Of a stretch of 64,000 bases of DNA, positions 24,228-34,391 are shown piece by piece. Made by a program: the position numbers and the translations under genes. The DNA comes from Lentilactobacillus curieae. GTDB lineage: Bacteria > Bacillota > Bacilli > Lactobacillales > Lactobacillaceae. Below the pieces are notes generated by a model. It had not been told where the DNA came from. It searched no databases and was given only the letters and a program-made list of their open reading frames with translations. The stretch covers positions 744,001-808,000 of the forward strand of contig NZ_CP018906.1 in assembly GCF_000785105.2 (NCBI RefSeq), read 5' to 3'. The stretch's first letter is position 1, and each line of letters opens with the position of its first letter.

Positions 24228-26405
24228 ATGGATGTAATTAAGAATATAACTTCTACTCAAGAAATCGAAGATAAATTATTAAACTCAACCACTGTAATCA
24301 AGGCCGATGGGGAAAAGACTAAATTCTATCCCTACAAAATTAGCTTAGTTCTGGATGAGTTAACAGATGATTCCGAACTAAAGGCTAGCCTTTACGCAAC
24401 TATTCTCTCAGCAATTGAGGGAACTGCGACAATCACTACTGATAAAATCCGGGAAATTTTTAAACAAGCCTTAGAAGTCGCTGGTCAAAATGACCTACTA
24501 AACCAATATACTACATATAGACAAAATGATGTTGCTTCTTTTGAACGGATTACTGATCCCAAAACTAAACTGAATCAATTCTTCAACAATTCTGACACAA
24601 TTGTTCATGAAAACGCGAATAAAGACAGTGACGTTTTTAGCACCCGACGCGATTTAACTGCCGGGATGGTCGGTAAGTCACTTGGACTAACAATGATGCC
24701 ACAAACGGTCGCTAAGGCCCATTTACGCGGTGATATTCATTACCATGATCTCGACTACTCCCCATTAACTGAAATGACTAACTGCTGTTTAGTTGATTTT
24801 AAGGAAATGCTCACGAACGGGTTTAAAATTGGAAACGCTGATGTTGCGTCACCAAAATCTATTCAAACCGCAACTGCTCAAATGTCACAAATAATTGCCA
24901 ATGTGGCATCAAGTCAATACGGTGGTTGCTCAGCTGATCGTGCAGATGAACTATTGGCACCATTCGCAGAACTAAACTACAAGAAACATTTAAGAGATGC
25001 TGAAAAATGGGTTCCAGAAGATAAGCGGGAAGAGTACGCCAAGAGTAAGACTAAAAAAGACATCTACGATGCTATGCAAGCATTAGAGTATGAGATCAAC
25101 ACCCTGTTCTCATCACAAGGTCAAACACCATTTACCACAGTTGGTTTTGGTTTAGGGACTTCTTGGATCGAACGTGAAATTCAAAAATCGATTCTGCAAA
25201 TCCGAATCAAAGGGCTTGGCAAGCAACACAGAACGGCAATCTTTCCTAAGCTTGTTTTCACTCTAAAACGCGGATTAAATTTGAAACCAGGTGATCCTAA
25301 CTATGACATCAAGGAATTAGCTGTCGAGTGTGCAACTAAACGGATGTACCCTGACATTTTAATGTACGATAAAATCAAGGAATTGACTGGAAGTTTCAAG
25401 GCTCCAATGGGCTGCCGTAGTTTCCTTCAAGGGTGGAAAGACGAGAACGGCAAGGAAGTAAATTCTGGCCGCATGAACCTCGGAGTTGTAACAATCAACC
25501 TACCAAGAATTGCCATTGAATCCCACGGCGATAAGAGAGTATTTGAAGAAATCTTTGATGATCGCCTCCAAGTCGCTAAGAAAGCCCTACTCAATAAAGT
25601 TGAGAGAGTAAAGCAAGCAAAACCAGAAAATGCGCCAATTTTGTACCAATACGGTGCATTTGGTAAACGCCTTAATGAAGGTGATTCTGTTGATGAACTA
25701 TTTACTCACCGTAGAGCGACCGTATCCTTGGGATACATCGGTCTCTATGAAGTCGGTACCGTATTCTATGGTCCAAAGTGGGAACACAACCAGGAAGCCC
25801 ACGACTTTACCTTAGGAATCGTCAAAAAACTACATGATTACTGTGTTGCTTGGGAAAAGGAATATGACTATCACTTTTCCGTTTACTCAACGCCTGCAGA
25901 ATCACTAACAGATACTTTTTGTGAAGACGACATTAAAAAGTTCGGTAAAATTAAAGACATCACTGAAAAGGAATATTACACGAACAGTTTCCATTACGAC
26001 GTTAGAAAGAACCCAACTCCATTTGAAAAGTTAGCATTTGAAAAGGATTATCCAAAGTATGCTTCAGGTGGTTTCATTCACTACTGTGAATACCCAAACC
26101 TCAAGCAAAACCCTAAAGCACTCGAAGCTGTCTGGGACTGGGCATATGATCAAGTTGGCTATTTAGGGACCAATACATGTATCGATCATTGCTATAAATG
26201 TGGTTTTGATGGTGAATTTAAGCCAACTGCCCGTGGATTCGAATGCCCAGACTGTGGAAACCGCGATCCAGAAACTTGTGACGTTGTTAAACGAACTTGT
26301 GGATACTTAGGCAATCCACAAAAGCGCCCAATGGTTCACGGACGTCACGTTGAAATCAGTTCACGTGTTAAAAATATGAAACTGGGTGAGATTCAAAATG
26401 GATAG
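24228..26405 (+). CDS. nrdD: Anaerobic ribonucleoside-triphosphate reductase
   Basis: 725 residues. An N-terminal ATP-cone (KADGEKTKFYPYKI, about 23-110) is followed by the ten-stranded barrel with RGDIHYHDLDYSP and MTNCCLVDF, a C-terminal zinc site (CIDHCYKCGF and FECPDCGN) and the glycyl-radical loop RTCGYLGNP. Makes dNTPs without oxygen; the radical is placed by NrdG. NrdR boxes upstream predict control by dATP/ATP state. nrdG overlaps its end by 8 bases. Confidence 0.95.
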   Translation: MDVIKNITSTQEIEDKLLNSTTVIKADGEKTKFYPYKISLVLDELTDDSELKASLYATILSAIEGTATITTDKIREIFKQALEVAGQNDLLNQYTTYRQNDVASFERITDPKTKLNQFFNNSDTIVHENANKDSDVFSTRRDLTAGMVGKSLGLTMMPQTVAKAHLRGDIHYHDLDYSPLTEMTNCCLVDFKEMLTNGFKIGNADVASPKSIQTATAQMSQIIANVASSQYGGCSADRADELLAPFAELNYKKHLRDAEKWVPEDKREEYAKSKTKKDIYDAMQALEYEINTLFSSQGQTPFTTVGFGLGTSWIEREIQKSILQIRIKGLGKQHRTAIFPKLVFTLKRGLNLKPGDPNYDIKELAVECATKRMYPDILMYDKIKELTGSFKAPMGCRSFLQGWKDENGKEVNSGRMNLGVVTINLPRIAIESHGDKRVFEEIFDDRLQVAKKALLNKVERVKQAKPENAPILYQYGAFGKRLNEGDSVDELFTHRRATVSLGYIGLYEVGTVFYGPKWEHNQEAHDFTLGIVKKLHDYCVAWEKEYDYHFSVYSTPAESLTDTFCEDDIKKFGKIKDITEKEYYTNSFHYDVRKNPTPFEKLAFEKDYPKYASGGFIHYCEYPNLKQNPKALEAVWDWAYDQVGYLGTNTCIDHCYKCGFDGEFKPTARGFECPDCGNRDPETCDVVKRTCGYLGNPQKRPMVHGRHVEISSRVKNMKLGEIQNG

Positions 26406-26985
26406 AACAAAAACCACCCGCAAACCTAGAAATCCGCAACCCCAAGAATGGTTGGCTAAAGACCACAGTATCAACTACGTTGCTGACTATAAGCCATTCA
26501 ATTTTGTTGATGGTGAAGGTGTCCGCTGTAGTTTGTATGTATCTGGTTGCTTGTTTAACTGCCCTGGCTGCTATAACAAGGCAGCGCAGAGTTTCCATTA
26601 TGGCCAACCTTATACGCAAGACCTTGAAGATCAAATCATCAAGGATATGTCCCAAGACTACGTTCAGGGATTAACCCTTCTAGGCGGTGAACCATTTCTT
26701 AACACCGAAGTCTGCTTAAAGTTAGTTCGCCGGATTCGGGCTGAATTTGGTCACACCAAAGATATTTGGTCATGGACTGGTTACACCTGGGAAGAAATGA
26801 TGCAGGAATCGTATGATAAATTAACTTTGCTTAGTTATCTAGATATCCTCGTCGACGGACGATTTATGCAAGATAAAATGGATCTTACGCTCCAATTTAG
26901 AGGTAGCTCAAACCAAAGAATTATTGATGTTCCAAAGTCACTTGCCCAAAACAAGGTAGTTATTTGGGATAAATTAGTACGGTAA
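26398..26985 (+). CDS. nrdG: Anaerobic RNR activating radical-SAM protein
   Basis: 195 residues. The radical-SAM cluster motif is VSGCLFNCPGCYNK (CxxxxCxxC-type spacing, about residues 47-56), with the SAM-binding TLLGGEPF following. It generates the glycyl radical of NrdD. The start at 26398 overlaps the nrdD stop and has GGTGAG seven bases upstream. Just 15 bases separate it from sufC, whose products build iron-sulfur clusters. Confidence 0.93.
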   Translation: MDRTKTTRKPRNPQPQEWLAKDHSINYVADYKPFNFVDGEGVRCSLYVSGCLFNCPGCYNKAAQSFHYGQPYTQDLEDQIIKDMSQDYVQGLTLLGGEPFLNTEVCLKLVRRIRAEFGHTKDIWSWTGYTWEEMMQESYDKLTLLSYLDILVDGRFMQDKMDLTLQFRGSSNQRIIDVPKSLAQNKVVIWDKLVR

Positions 26986-27000
26986 AAATCGGAGGCTCAC

Positions 27001-27765
27001 ATGGCAAATCTGGAAATTAAAAATTTAAGCGTTGCAGTAGAAGATAAAACAATTCTCAACGGCGTCAACCTGACAATAAATGACGGTGAAGTACACGCTT
27101 TGATGGGCCCTAATGGAACCGGAAAATCTACTCTTTCAGAAACGATTATGGGAAACCCTCGGTACAGGGTCACTGACGGTGAAATAATGCTTAACGGGCA
27201 AGACTTACTCAAGATGACTGTTGATGAACGAGCAAGAAACGGAATATTCCTGGCTATGCAGTATCCCATGGAGGTAGCAGGAATATCAAACGCTGACTTC
27301 ATCCATTCTGCCATGAATGCTAAAAACGCAAACCATGCTGTTCCGGTGTTACAGTTCATGCAAAAGCTGGAACAGAACATGAATTTTCTAGACATGAAGC
27401 CAGAAGTAGCCGAAAGAGATCTAAACGAAGATTTTTCTGGGGGTGAAAAGAAGCGCAATGAAATTCTCCAGATGATGATGCTCCAACCTGAGTTAGCTAT
27501 TTTGGATGAAATCGATTCTGGTTTAGATATTGATGCACTAAAGGTTGTAGCTAAAGGAATCAACTCAATGCGGGACAATAAATTTTCTGCCCTCATGGTC
27601 ACCCATTACCAGCGACTGCTAAACTATGTAGTTCCTGACGTTGTCCACATAATGATGGATGGCAAAATCGTGGAAACTGGTGGCCCAGAACTAGCTCAGC
27701 AGCTCGAAAAAACTGGATATTCTGATATTAGAGAGACCCTTGTTGGGGAAAGTACAGGTGATTAG
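27001..27765 (+). CDS. sufC: Fe-S cluster assembly ATPase SufC
   Basis: 254 residues, ABC-type ATPase without membrane domain. Walker A GPNGTGKSTL, signature FSGGEKKRNE, Walker B AILDEIDSGLD. Energises the SufB-SufC-SufD scaffold. GGAGGCTC precedes the ATG. First of sufCDSUB. Confidence 0.95.
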   Translation: MANLEIKNLSVAVEDKTILNGVNLTINDGEVHALMGPNGTGKSTLSETIMGNPRYRVTDGEIMLNGQDLLKMTVDERARNGIFLAMQYPMEVAGISNADFIHSAMNAKNANHAVPVLQFMQKLEQNMNFLDMKPEVAERDLNEDFSGGEKKRNEILQMMMLQPELAILDEIDSGLDIDALKVVAKGINSMRDNKFSALMVTHYQRLLNYVVPDVVHIMMDGKIVETGGPELAQQLEKTGYSDIRETLVGESTGD

Positions 27766-27767
27766 CA

Positions 27768-28877
27768 ATGCAGGAACTTTCATCATTAGCAAAAAAATAC
27801 GATAAAAATGCCAAATTTCCTGAATATATGGGGATTGATTACTCAACTTCACTGTTCGACTGGCAGGATGTCAACAATTCCGAATGGAAATGGAACGCTA
27901 ATCAGGACACCCTTTCAGAGTTACGAGCAAATGGCGGAGACGTTAAAACTTTTTCAAGTAGCACAATTACTGAAAATGAGATGAAGTTTTTAACCAATCA
28001 AATGGAAACTAATAACGAGAACCAACTGTTACTTAACCATTTTAAAACCGACATCAATGGAATTGTAATTTCTGTTCCTGACAATATTCATATCACCGAA
28101 CCACTTAACTTAACAATTGATGCAACATCAAATCATTCTGTAGCGTTGACCTTAATTTTAAATATTGGTAGTAATAGTTCCGTATCTATCAATGAACGAG
28201 TTAATATTTCTGGTAAAGCAAAGCAGGCCAGCATTAACGTAACGGGTAAAGTAGCAAGTGATAGTTCTGTCGATTTCTCAACTATTATGACCTCACTATC
28301 AGACACCAAGCTATTTATTTTTGGTGATCAAAATGTTCAGCAAAACGCAAACCTCAACTGGTCATATTTCTCTTCTTGCAGAGGAAATATTTTAGGCGAG
28401 CTAACTACTCATTTAAATGAACAAGGGGCACGAGCAAACTTCTATGGTTTGGAAATTGCCAATTCAAATGATCAAATTGGATTGCAAGCTGCCATCAAAC
28501 ATCATGCTGGCCACTCAACTTCACGTATCAACATGCGTGGTGTTTTATTAAATGACTCGAAACTCGAATTTACCAGTATCGGTCAAATAGATAATGGAGC
28601 ATCCCTATCAGACGCTCAGCAAGAAAGTAGATTAATGACCGTTGGCAAAAACGCAAACGGGTCGGTCAATCCCCTATTGCTAATTGACGAAAATGATGTA
28701 ATTGCAGGTCACGCTGCTTCAGTTGGCCGTTTCAACGATGAACAATTGTATTACTTACTTAGTCGCGGGATTCCAGAGAGTGCCGCAAAACAGATCTTAA
28801 TTAATAGCTTCATTGCCCCAGTTGCATCACATTTACCTGCAGAAGCCAAAGGAATTATTAGCCGTTACTTTGATTAG
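27768..28877 (+). CDS. sufD: Fe-S cluster assembly protein SufD
   Basis: 369 residues of the SufB/SufD beta-helix family: a poorly conserved N-terminus, the repeat core with INERVNISG, and a C-terminal block NPLLLIDENDVIAGHAASVGRFNDEQLYYLLSRGI shown here in part (GHAASVGR). Partner of SufB in the scaffold. It starts 2 bases after sufC. Confidence 0.92.
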   Translation: MQELSSLAKKYDKNAKFPEYMGIDYSTSLFDWQDVNNSEWKWNANQDTLSELRANGGDVKTFSSSTITENEMKFLTNQMETNNENQLLLNHFKTDINGIVISVPDNIHITEPLNLTIDATSNHSVALTLILNIGSNSSVSINERVNISGKAKQASINVTGKVASDSSVDFSTIMTSLSDTKLFIFGDQNVQQNANLNWSYFSSCRGNILGELTTHLNEQGARANFYGLEIANSNDQIGLQAAIKHHAGHSTSRINMRGVLLNDSKLEFTSIGQIDNGASLSDAQQESRLMTVGKNANGSVNPLLLIDENDVIAGHAASVGRFNDEQLYYLLSRGIPESAAKQILINSFIAPVASHLPAEAKGIISRYFD

Positions 28878-28888
28878 AGGATATTTCT

Positions 28889-30061
28889 ATGGATAAAGAT
28901 AATAAAGTCTATCTCGATAATGCTGCCACTGCGCCAATTGCTCCCAACGTTATTTCAGTCATCGAAAACTATTATAAGGACTGTAAGGTGAATGTTCACC
29001 GGGGAATGTACAACTCAGCACAACTGGTAACTGACCAGTTTGAACTGGTTAGGTCGAAGATGGCAAAATTCATCAACGCGCCCGAACCAGAAAACATCGT
29101 GTTCACTTCTGGTGCTACTGATTCACTTAATATGGTCGCCTTTGGGTTTGCAACCAAGTTGCTAAACCCTGGTGACCATATTTTGACGACAGTTTTGGAG
29201 CACCACTCTAACTTTGTTTGTTGGCAGCAAGTCGCAAACCAAACCGGCGCAAGCCTGGACATCGTTCACTTAGATAACAATGGTTACTTAGACCAAAGTG
29301 AACTATCCAAATTACTTAAAAATCACCCTAAAATTGTTGCCATTTCAATGATGAGTAACGTTCTTGGAACGGTTCAGCCCATTAAATCGATTAGTAAGAC
29401 AGTGCATGATGCTGGTGGTTATATCGTTGTAGATGCTGCTCAAGCTATCCCCCACCTACCAGTTGACGTCCAAGATTTAGATGTTGATTTTCTCGCCTTT
29501 TCAGGCCATAAACTTTACGGGCCAACTGGGATTGGGGTCCTTTATGGTAAATTAGATCTTTTAACCCAAATGAATCCAGTTAGATTTGGTGGTGAAATGA
29601 TCGATAATGTAACGGAAACTGAAACAACATTTCAACCAGCACCAATTAAATTTGAAGCTGGAACTCCCAACATTGCGGGTGTTCTTGGATTAGGTGCTGC
29701 CATTGATTATCTTTCAAAGCAAGATTTTGATAATCTTATCAGTAAAGAACGCAGATTAGTTTGCTACTTGTTTAGTGAATTAGAAAAAATACCGAACGCG
29801 AAACTTTATGGTCCAAAAGAAGCATACGCACACACCTCAGTAATTAGCTTTAACATCGCTAATTACCATCCCCACGATGTCGCCACAATTTTAGATAACT
29901 ACGGTGTTGAGGTTCGGGCTGGCCACCACTGTGCCATGCCATTAATGCAGGAGCTACATACAGAAAGCGTTGTTAGAGTCAGTTTAAGTTTCCTGAACAC
30001 TGAAGAAGACATTGATCAACTAATCTTTGGTCTAAAAAAGGTGGCCGATATATTATCATGA
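28889..30061 (+). CDS. sufS: Cysteine desulfurase SufS
   Basis: 390 residues, group II desulfurase. The PLP lysine lies in FSGHKLYGPTG and the active cysteine in VRAGHHCAMPLM. Takes sulfur from cysteine and passes it to SufU. RBS GAGGATA upstream; the end overlaps the sufU start. Confidence 0.95.
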   Translation: MDKDNKVYLDNAATAPIAPNVISVIENYYKDCKVNVHRGMYNSAQLVTDQFELVRSKMAKFINAPEPENIVFTSGATDSLNMVAFGFATKLLNPGDHILTTVLEHHSNFVCWQQVANQTGASLDIVHLDNNGYLDQSELSKLLKNHPKIVAISMMSNVLGTVQPIKSISKTVHDAGGYIVVDAAQAIPHLPVDVQDLDVDFLAFSGHKLYGPTGIGVLYGKLDLLTQMNPVRFGGEMIDNVTETETTFQPAPIKFEAGTPNIAGVLGLGAAIDYLSKQDFDNLISKERRLVCYLFSELEKIPNAKLYGPKEAYAHTSVISFNIANYHPHDVATILDNYGVEVRAGHHCAMPLMQELHTESVVRVSLSFLNTEEDIDQLIFGLKKVADILS

Positions 30062-30495
30062 CCGACATAAAGGATTTATATCAAAAAATTATTATTCAGC
30101 ATGCCAACTCACCACACAATTTCGGAAACCTACCGGAAACTCCCTTCAAAGTTACTTTAAGAAATCCAAGCTGTGGAGACGTGATTACAGTTGCTGCAAC
30201 CATCAGTGACAACTATATTTCTAAAGTTTGCTTTACCGGTTCGGGTTGTGCAATTAGCCAAGCTTCTGCCAGCATGATGACGGACATTATTCCAGGAATG
30301 ATAGTCACTGACGCAATTCAAACTTCCAAGGATTTTCATCACCTTACTGAGGGACAACAGCTTGACCAAAATGTGTTAGCTTCACTATCAGATGCAGTTG
30401 CCTTTTCAACTCTCCATCAATTTCCTACCAGAGTTCGTTGTGGTAATTTAGCCTGGCACGCATTAGATACAATTTTAGAAATGTGGGGTAAATAG
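30058..30495 (+). CDS. sufU: Sulfur-transfer protein SufU
   Basis: 145 residues. Zinc-binding cysteines are in [16 protein letters not shown] and RVRCGNLAW, the Gram-positive SufU arrangement with the 18-20 residue insertion absent from IscU. It accepts persulfide sulfur from SufS. The ATG overlaps the sufS stop codon. Confidence 0.93.
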   Translation: MTDIKDLYQKIIIQHANSPHNFGNLPETPFKVTLRNPSCGDVITVAATISDNYISKVCFTGSGCAISQASASMMTDIIPGMIVTDAIQTSKDFHHLTEGQQLDQNVLASLSDAVAFSTLHQFPTRVRCGNLAWHALDTILEMWGK

Positions 30496-30496
30496 T

Positions 30497-31891
30497 ATGG
30501 AAAATTCTACCGAAACTGAAATCGAAGAACGGGGAGATACCGATAACTTTACCCCATTGCTAAGTACCGGAATTGGTATCAACGAAGATACAATCAGAAT
30601 GATTTCTAAAGCCAAGCAAGAACCGAAATGGATGTTAGAAAAACGTCTAGCAGCATTTGCTCAGTATAAGGAAATGCCTTTACCCTCATTTGGACCCAAT
30701 CTCAGTGACCTGGATTTAAGTGATATTTTGTACTTTCAACGACCAGTTAATCACGTGTCTAGAACATGGGATGAAGTTCCAGACACAATTAAAAAAACTT
30801 TTGATCGAATTGGCGTCCCCCAAGCTGAAAGAGAATACCTTGCTGGTTCAGCTGCCCAGTATGAATCAGAAATGGTCTACAGTAACCTTAAAAAAGAACT
30901 AGAGAGTCAGGGAATCATCTTTATGGACACTGATTCTGCCCTCAAGCAACATCCTGACATCGTTAAAGAATACTTTGGCACATTGGTACCTGCAGATAAT
31001 AACAAGTTCTCCGCCCTCAATACAGCAGTCTGGTCAGGTGGAACATTTATATATGTTCCCAAAGGGGTTCATGCCGACATCCCGATTCAAAGCTACTTCA
31101 GAATCAATGCTGGTCGCACAGGACAGTTTGAGCGAACCCTAATCATCGTGGATGAGGGAGCCAGCGTTAATTACGTTGAAGGCTGTACTGCTCCAAACTA
31201 CTCTGAGGACAGCCTCCACGCCGCTGTCGTAGAAGTGTTTGTTAAGGAAGGTGGATACTGTCGATACACAACCATTCAAAATTGGTCCACTAATGTGTAT
31301 AGTTTAGAAACCAAACGAGCTACTGCTGCCAAAGACGCAACCATGGAATGGATTGATGGTAACCTAGGCTCCAAAGTAACCATGAAATACCCAAGCGTTA
31401 TTCTCACTGGAGAACATGCATCTGGAACAATGCTGTCAATCGCTTCTGCCGGTGGTGGAATTCATCAGGACACTGGAGCCAAAATGATTCACCTGGCTCC
31501 CCACACCAGCAGTTCCATCGTTTCTAAAACAATTTGTCATGACGGTGGCCGAGTCGATTACCGTGGATTGGTTAAATTTGGCAAAGACGCACACTTTGCA
31601 CACTCTCACGTTGAGTGCGACACCATTTTAATGGATCCAGAAAGTGCAAGTGATACCTTCCCGCAAAATGACATTGAAACAACAGACGGAACTATCGAAC
31701 ACGAAGCTAAGGTTTCCAAAGTTTCTGAAGAACAGCTTTACTACCTAATGAGTCGAGGATTAACTGAAGAAGAGGCCACCCAAATGATTTTGATGGGATT
31801 CTTAGACCCCTTCACTAAACAGTTGCCAATGGAGTACGCGGTTGAACTGAATCGATTAATTAAGTTCCAAATGGAAGGCAGTATTGGATAG
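30497..31891 (+). CDS. sufB: Fe-S cluster assembly protein SufB
   Basis: 464 residues. Core segments include [30 protein letters not shown] with the conserved cysteine, and the C-terminal [10 protein letters not shown]. Central scaffold subunit on which the cluster is made. Last gene of sufCDSUB. Confidence 0.95.
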   Translation: MENSTETEIEERGDTDNFTPLLSTGIGINEDTIRMISKAKQEPKWMLEKRLAAFAQYKEMPLPSFGPNLSDLDLSDILYFQRPVNHVSRTWDEVPDTIKKTFDRIGVPQAEREYLAGSAAQYESEMVYSNLKKELESQGIIFMDTDSALKQHPDIVKEYFGTLVPADNNKFSALNTAVWSGGTFIYVPKGVHADIPIQSYFRINAGRTGQFERTLIIVDEGASVNYVEGCTAPNYSEDSLHAAVVEVFVKEGGYCRYTTIQNWSTNVYSLETKRATAAKDATMEWIDGNLGSKVTMKYPSVILTGEHASGTMLSIASAGGGIHQDTGAKMIHLAPHTSSSIVSKTICHDGGRVDYRGLVKFGKDAHFAHSHVECDTILMDPESASDTFPQNDIETTDGTIEHEAKVSKVSEEQLYYLMSRGLTEEEATQMILMGFLDPFTKQLPMEYAVELNRLIKFQMEGSIG

Positions 31892-31941
31892 GTAGCACTG
31901 CATAAATCTCTTATTTATTCCTTTATTATCATTAATAACGT

Positions 31942-31980
31942 AAAGAAGCTACGATGCTTTCAACATCGTAGCTTCTTTTA
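31942..31980 (+). terminator. Terminator after sufB
   Basis: 15-bp perfect stem (31942-31956 with 31964-31978) and T run; the core resembles the hairpins at 1564 and 45330. Confidence 0.85.
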
Positions 31981-32017
31981 TTTACAAATCCTTATTACAA
32001 AGATTTTCCTTATATTA

Positions 32018-33106
32018 TTAAACAATTTCCAAATGTAATTGTGTGTTCTTAACCCAGTGAAGAGCAAGAAGAACTCTGTATACAACAATTGACACAATAG
32101 CGGGAACTACGATTCCCATCAATAGATAGGCCATAAATGAACCCAAATTAGTCGATGCCAGTGTAATTGGTGCAATAAGTGAGTTAAGCCCTAATCCACC
32201 AAGCGTATAACTAACCTTAAAGTGGAAGAACAACGTAGCGATTGGTGCTGAAATCACAGCTGCCGTAAAGGTTGGAATTGCCAATTTTGGGTTGGCTAAT
32301 AAATTAGGGAACTGAACCTTTGGGGTAATGATTCCTTGAGCGATGTTTGCACCCAGGTCATTTTGTTTCCATGAAATAACTGTGAAACCAACGAACTGAG
32401 CCGTTGTACCAATTAATGCAGCTCCGGATGACAAAGGATCTAACATAATTGCAACTGCCAATGCTGCAGACGAGGCCGGAGTCATTAGGAAAAGTGACCA
32501 CGCAAGCGAAATTACCATTGAACCTACCAAAGGATTAACTTGCATTGATTGAGCAATAAATCCGCTCAACCAGTTCAATGCGGGAGTAGTAACGCTCGCC
32601 AGTCCCAGTCCTGCAATCGATCCAACTAAAGTTGCCGCCAAAGGTACAAGCATCATATCCAAGGGAGTTTTTCCGGTTAAGTACTTCCCAACTAAGGCTG
32701 CAATCAAACCAGCAGCAACAGCACTAATTGGTTGGCCAGTTGTAAAGATGCCGGCTTGAGCAGCTTGAGCCATCTGATTTCCCGTGGCTGTTGCAGCATG
32801 AACACCGCTAGCAGTAAAGTAAACTGCATTTGCACCAACTGTCGCTGCAATCATCGAAGAGAATAATACCAAAGTGTTCGTTTTAAGTTGTGAGGCAACA
32901 GCTGCCCCAAACGCCGGAGCTAGTAGCCACTGTGCAATTGACCCGATTTGATGAAGTTGTGGCCAGTGAACGAAGTTTGCTAAGGCTTGAGTTAATAAGC
33001 CAATTCCTAACATCACCAACACCGCATTTGATACCCCTGCAGAAACCATGTAAACATAATCCATAACTGACATTTTCTTTGTTGACTCATTAACTGAAGC
33101 TTCCAT
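32018..33106 (-). CDS. PfoR-like / PTS_EIIC_2 family membrane protein
   Basis: 362 residues, about eight to ten membrane helices, rich in Gly/Ala. Resembles the PF13303 group (EIIC-like, including clostridial PfoR), whose transport or regulatory role is poorly known. No EIIA or EIIB gene is near, so it probably does not work as a standard sugar PTS. The start at 33106 has GAGGGA six bases upstream; an extension to 33130 lacks a site. Confidence 0.7.
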   Translation of the reverse strand: MEASVNESTKKMSVMDYVYMVSAGVSNAVLVMLGIGLLTQALANFVHWPQLHQIGSIAQWLLAPAFGAAVASQLKTNTLVLFSSMIAATVGANAVYFTASGVHAATATGNQMAQAAQAGIFTTGQPISAVAAGLIAALVGKYLTGKTPLDMMLVPLAATLVGSIAGLGLASVTTPALNWLSGFIAQSMQVNPLVGSMVISLAWSLFLMTPASSAALAVAIMLDPLSSGAALIGTTAQFVGFTVISWKQNDLGANIAQGIITPKVQFPNLLANPKLAIPTFTAAVISAPIATLFFHFKVSYTLGGLGLNSLIAPITLASTNLGSFMAYLLMGIVVPAIVSIVVYRVLLALHWVKNTQLHLEIV

Positions 33107-33381
33107 AGCAATCCCTCGATTCTTTTTCAAAATTATAATTTGATTAATAATAAATTAGATTATTGCAATTTAAGCACCTTTAAGTTTACTTGTCAACATG
33201 TAATATGAAACTTTTTTCATTTTAATTCACTTATTTATCAGCGTTCATAACGAAACGGGCTCAATTAAATCCTAATTATTAGAGTTTTTTTCATTTTAAT
33301 TTTCAGGTATCGTAAATGCCATTTATCGCTTTGTGATATACTCAAATGATGAATATTTAATAATAGTAAAGAGGAATTATC

Positions 33382-34257
33382 ATGGGAAAAATTGCAATCG
33401 TAACTGATAGCACTGCGGCAATTTCTGAGTCGGAAGCCGCAAAGCTCGGGAACGTTTTTGTGGTTCCGATAACCGTTACGATCAACGACCAAGTTTTTCG
33501 CGAAGGTATCGACATCACAAACGAAAAATTCTACAGTACGCTCACCACTTTAAAAAAACTACCAACAACTGCCCCACCTACCCCTCAAGAGATGTTGGAC
33601 ACATACGACAAGCTTGTTAATGCCGGTTATGACCAAATTATCAGTATTCACCTAACATCCGGGATCACCGGATTTATTAATAATCTCAAAATGATTGTTA
33701 GCGGTTATCCCAAAGCAAAAGTTTTTGTTTTTGATTCACATATTAGTATTGAAGCAATGGGATACATGGTTAGGTATGCTTCTGCACTCGCAAACTCTGG
33801 TGAAGACGTTACTAATATCATCTCAAAGTTAAAGGACGTTAGAGCATCTTTAAACGAGTATTTCGTTGTTGATGACCTGAAAAATTTAGTTACCGGTGGC
33901 CGACTAACAAACGCTGCAGCATTTGCTGGTAGTGTATTGAAAATCAAACCAATATTGACTCTTAACGACCAACATGAAATTGTAGCGATCGATAAAATTC
34001 GTACCCTTAAGAAGGCTCGTAGATTCATCGAAGGCAAGTTTGCGGATGTTTATCAGCAGTCTAACTTTCCTCTACATGTTATTCTGACCGGAACGAATAA
34101 TGCTTCTGCTATCAGTGATTGGCAGGCCGAAATGAAAACTAAGTTCCCGAATGCTACTTTTGAAACAGGACAAATTGGGCCCGTAGTTGGCACACATTTG
34201 GGATCCAACGCATTTGTTATCTTGTGGCTAAAACAAGTTCCTGAACTAAATAAATAG
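33382..34257 (+). CDS. DegV family fatty-acid-binding protein
   Basis: 291 residues. KIAIVTDSTAAIS at the start, PTTAPPTPQEM, SIHLTSGITGF and DLKNLVTGGRL are the DegV marks. Such proteins (FakB) present fatty acids to the FakA kinase for lipid synthesis. Whether this copy serves FakA cannot be told. Monocistronic with its own terminator. Confidence 0.9.
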   Translation: MGKIAIVTDSTAAISESEAAKLGNVFVVPITVTINDQVFREGIDITNEKFYSTLTTLKKLPTTAPPTPQEMLDTYDKLVNAGYDQIISIHLTSGITGFINNLKMIVSGYPKAKVFVFDSHISIEAMGYMVRYASALANSGEDVTNIISKLKDVRASLNEYFVVDDLKNLVTGGRLTNAAAFAGSVLKIKPILTLNDQHEIVAIDKIRTLKKARRFIEGKFADVYQQSNFPLHVILTGTNNASAISDWQAEMKTKFPNATFETGQIGPVVGTHLGSNAFVILWLKQVPELNK

Positions 34258-34268
34258 CCATTATTAAT

Positions 34269-34309
34269 GGTGCTAAAGTTTGATCAAAGCCAAACTCTAG
34301 CACCTTTTT
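34269..34309 (+). terminator. Terminator after degV gene
   Basis: Stem GGTGCTAAAGTTT with AAACTCTAGCACC (one mismatch) then TTTTT. Confidence 0.8.
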
Positions 34310-34391
34310 ATTAAAACCAGTCTTTTGTCCGTACTGCATTTACGGTATAATGAAGCCGATTTCAAGAATTTTATCAATGAGGGAGATCTAA

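Noticed and set aside
32018-33106. Functional sugar PTS permease
   Set aside because: Only EIIC-like helices; no EIIA/EIIB partner or phosphorylation motif nearby.
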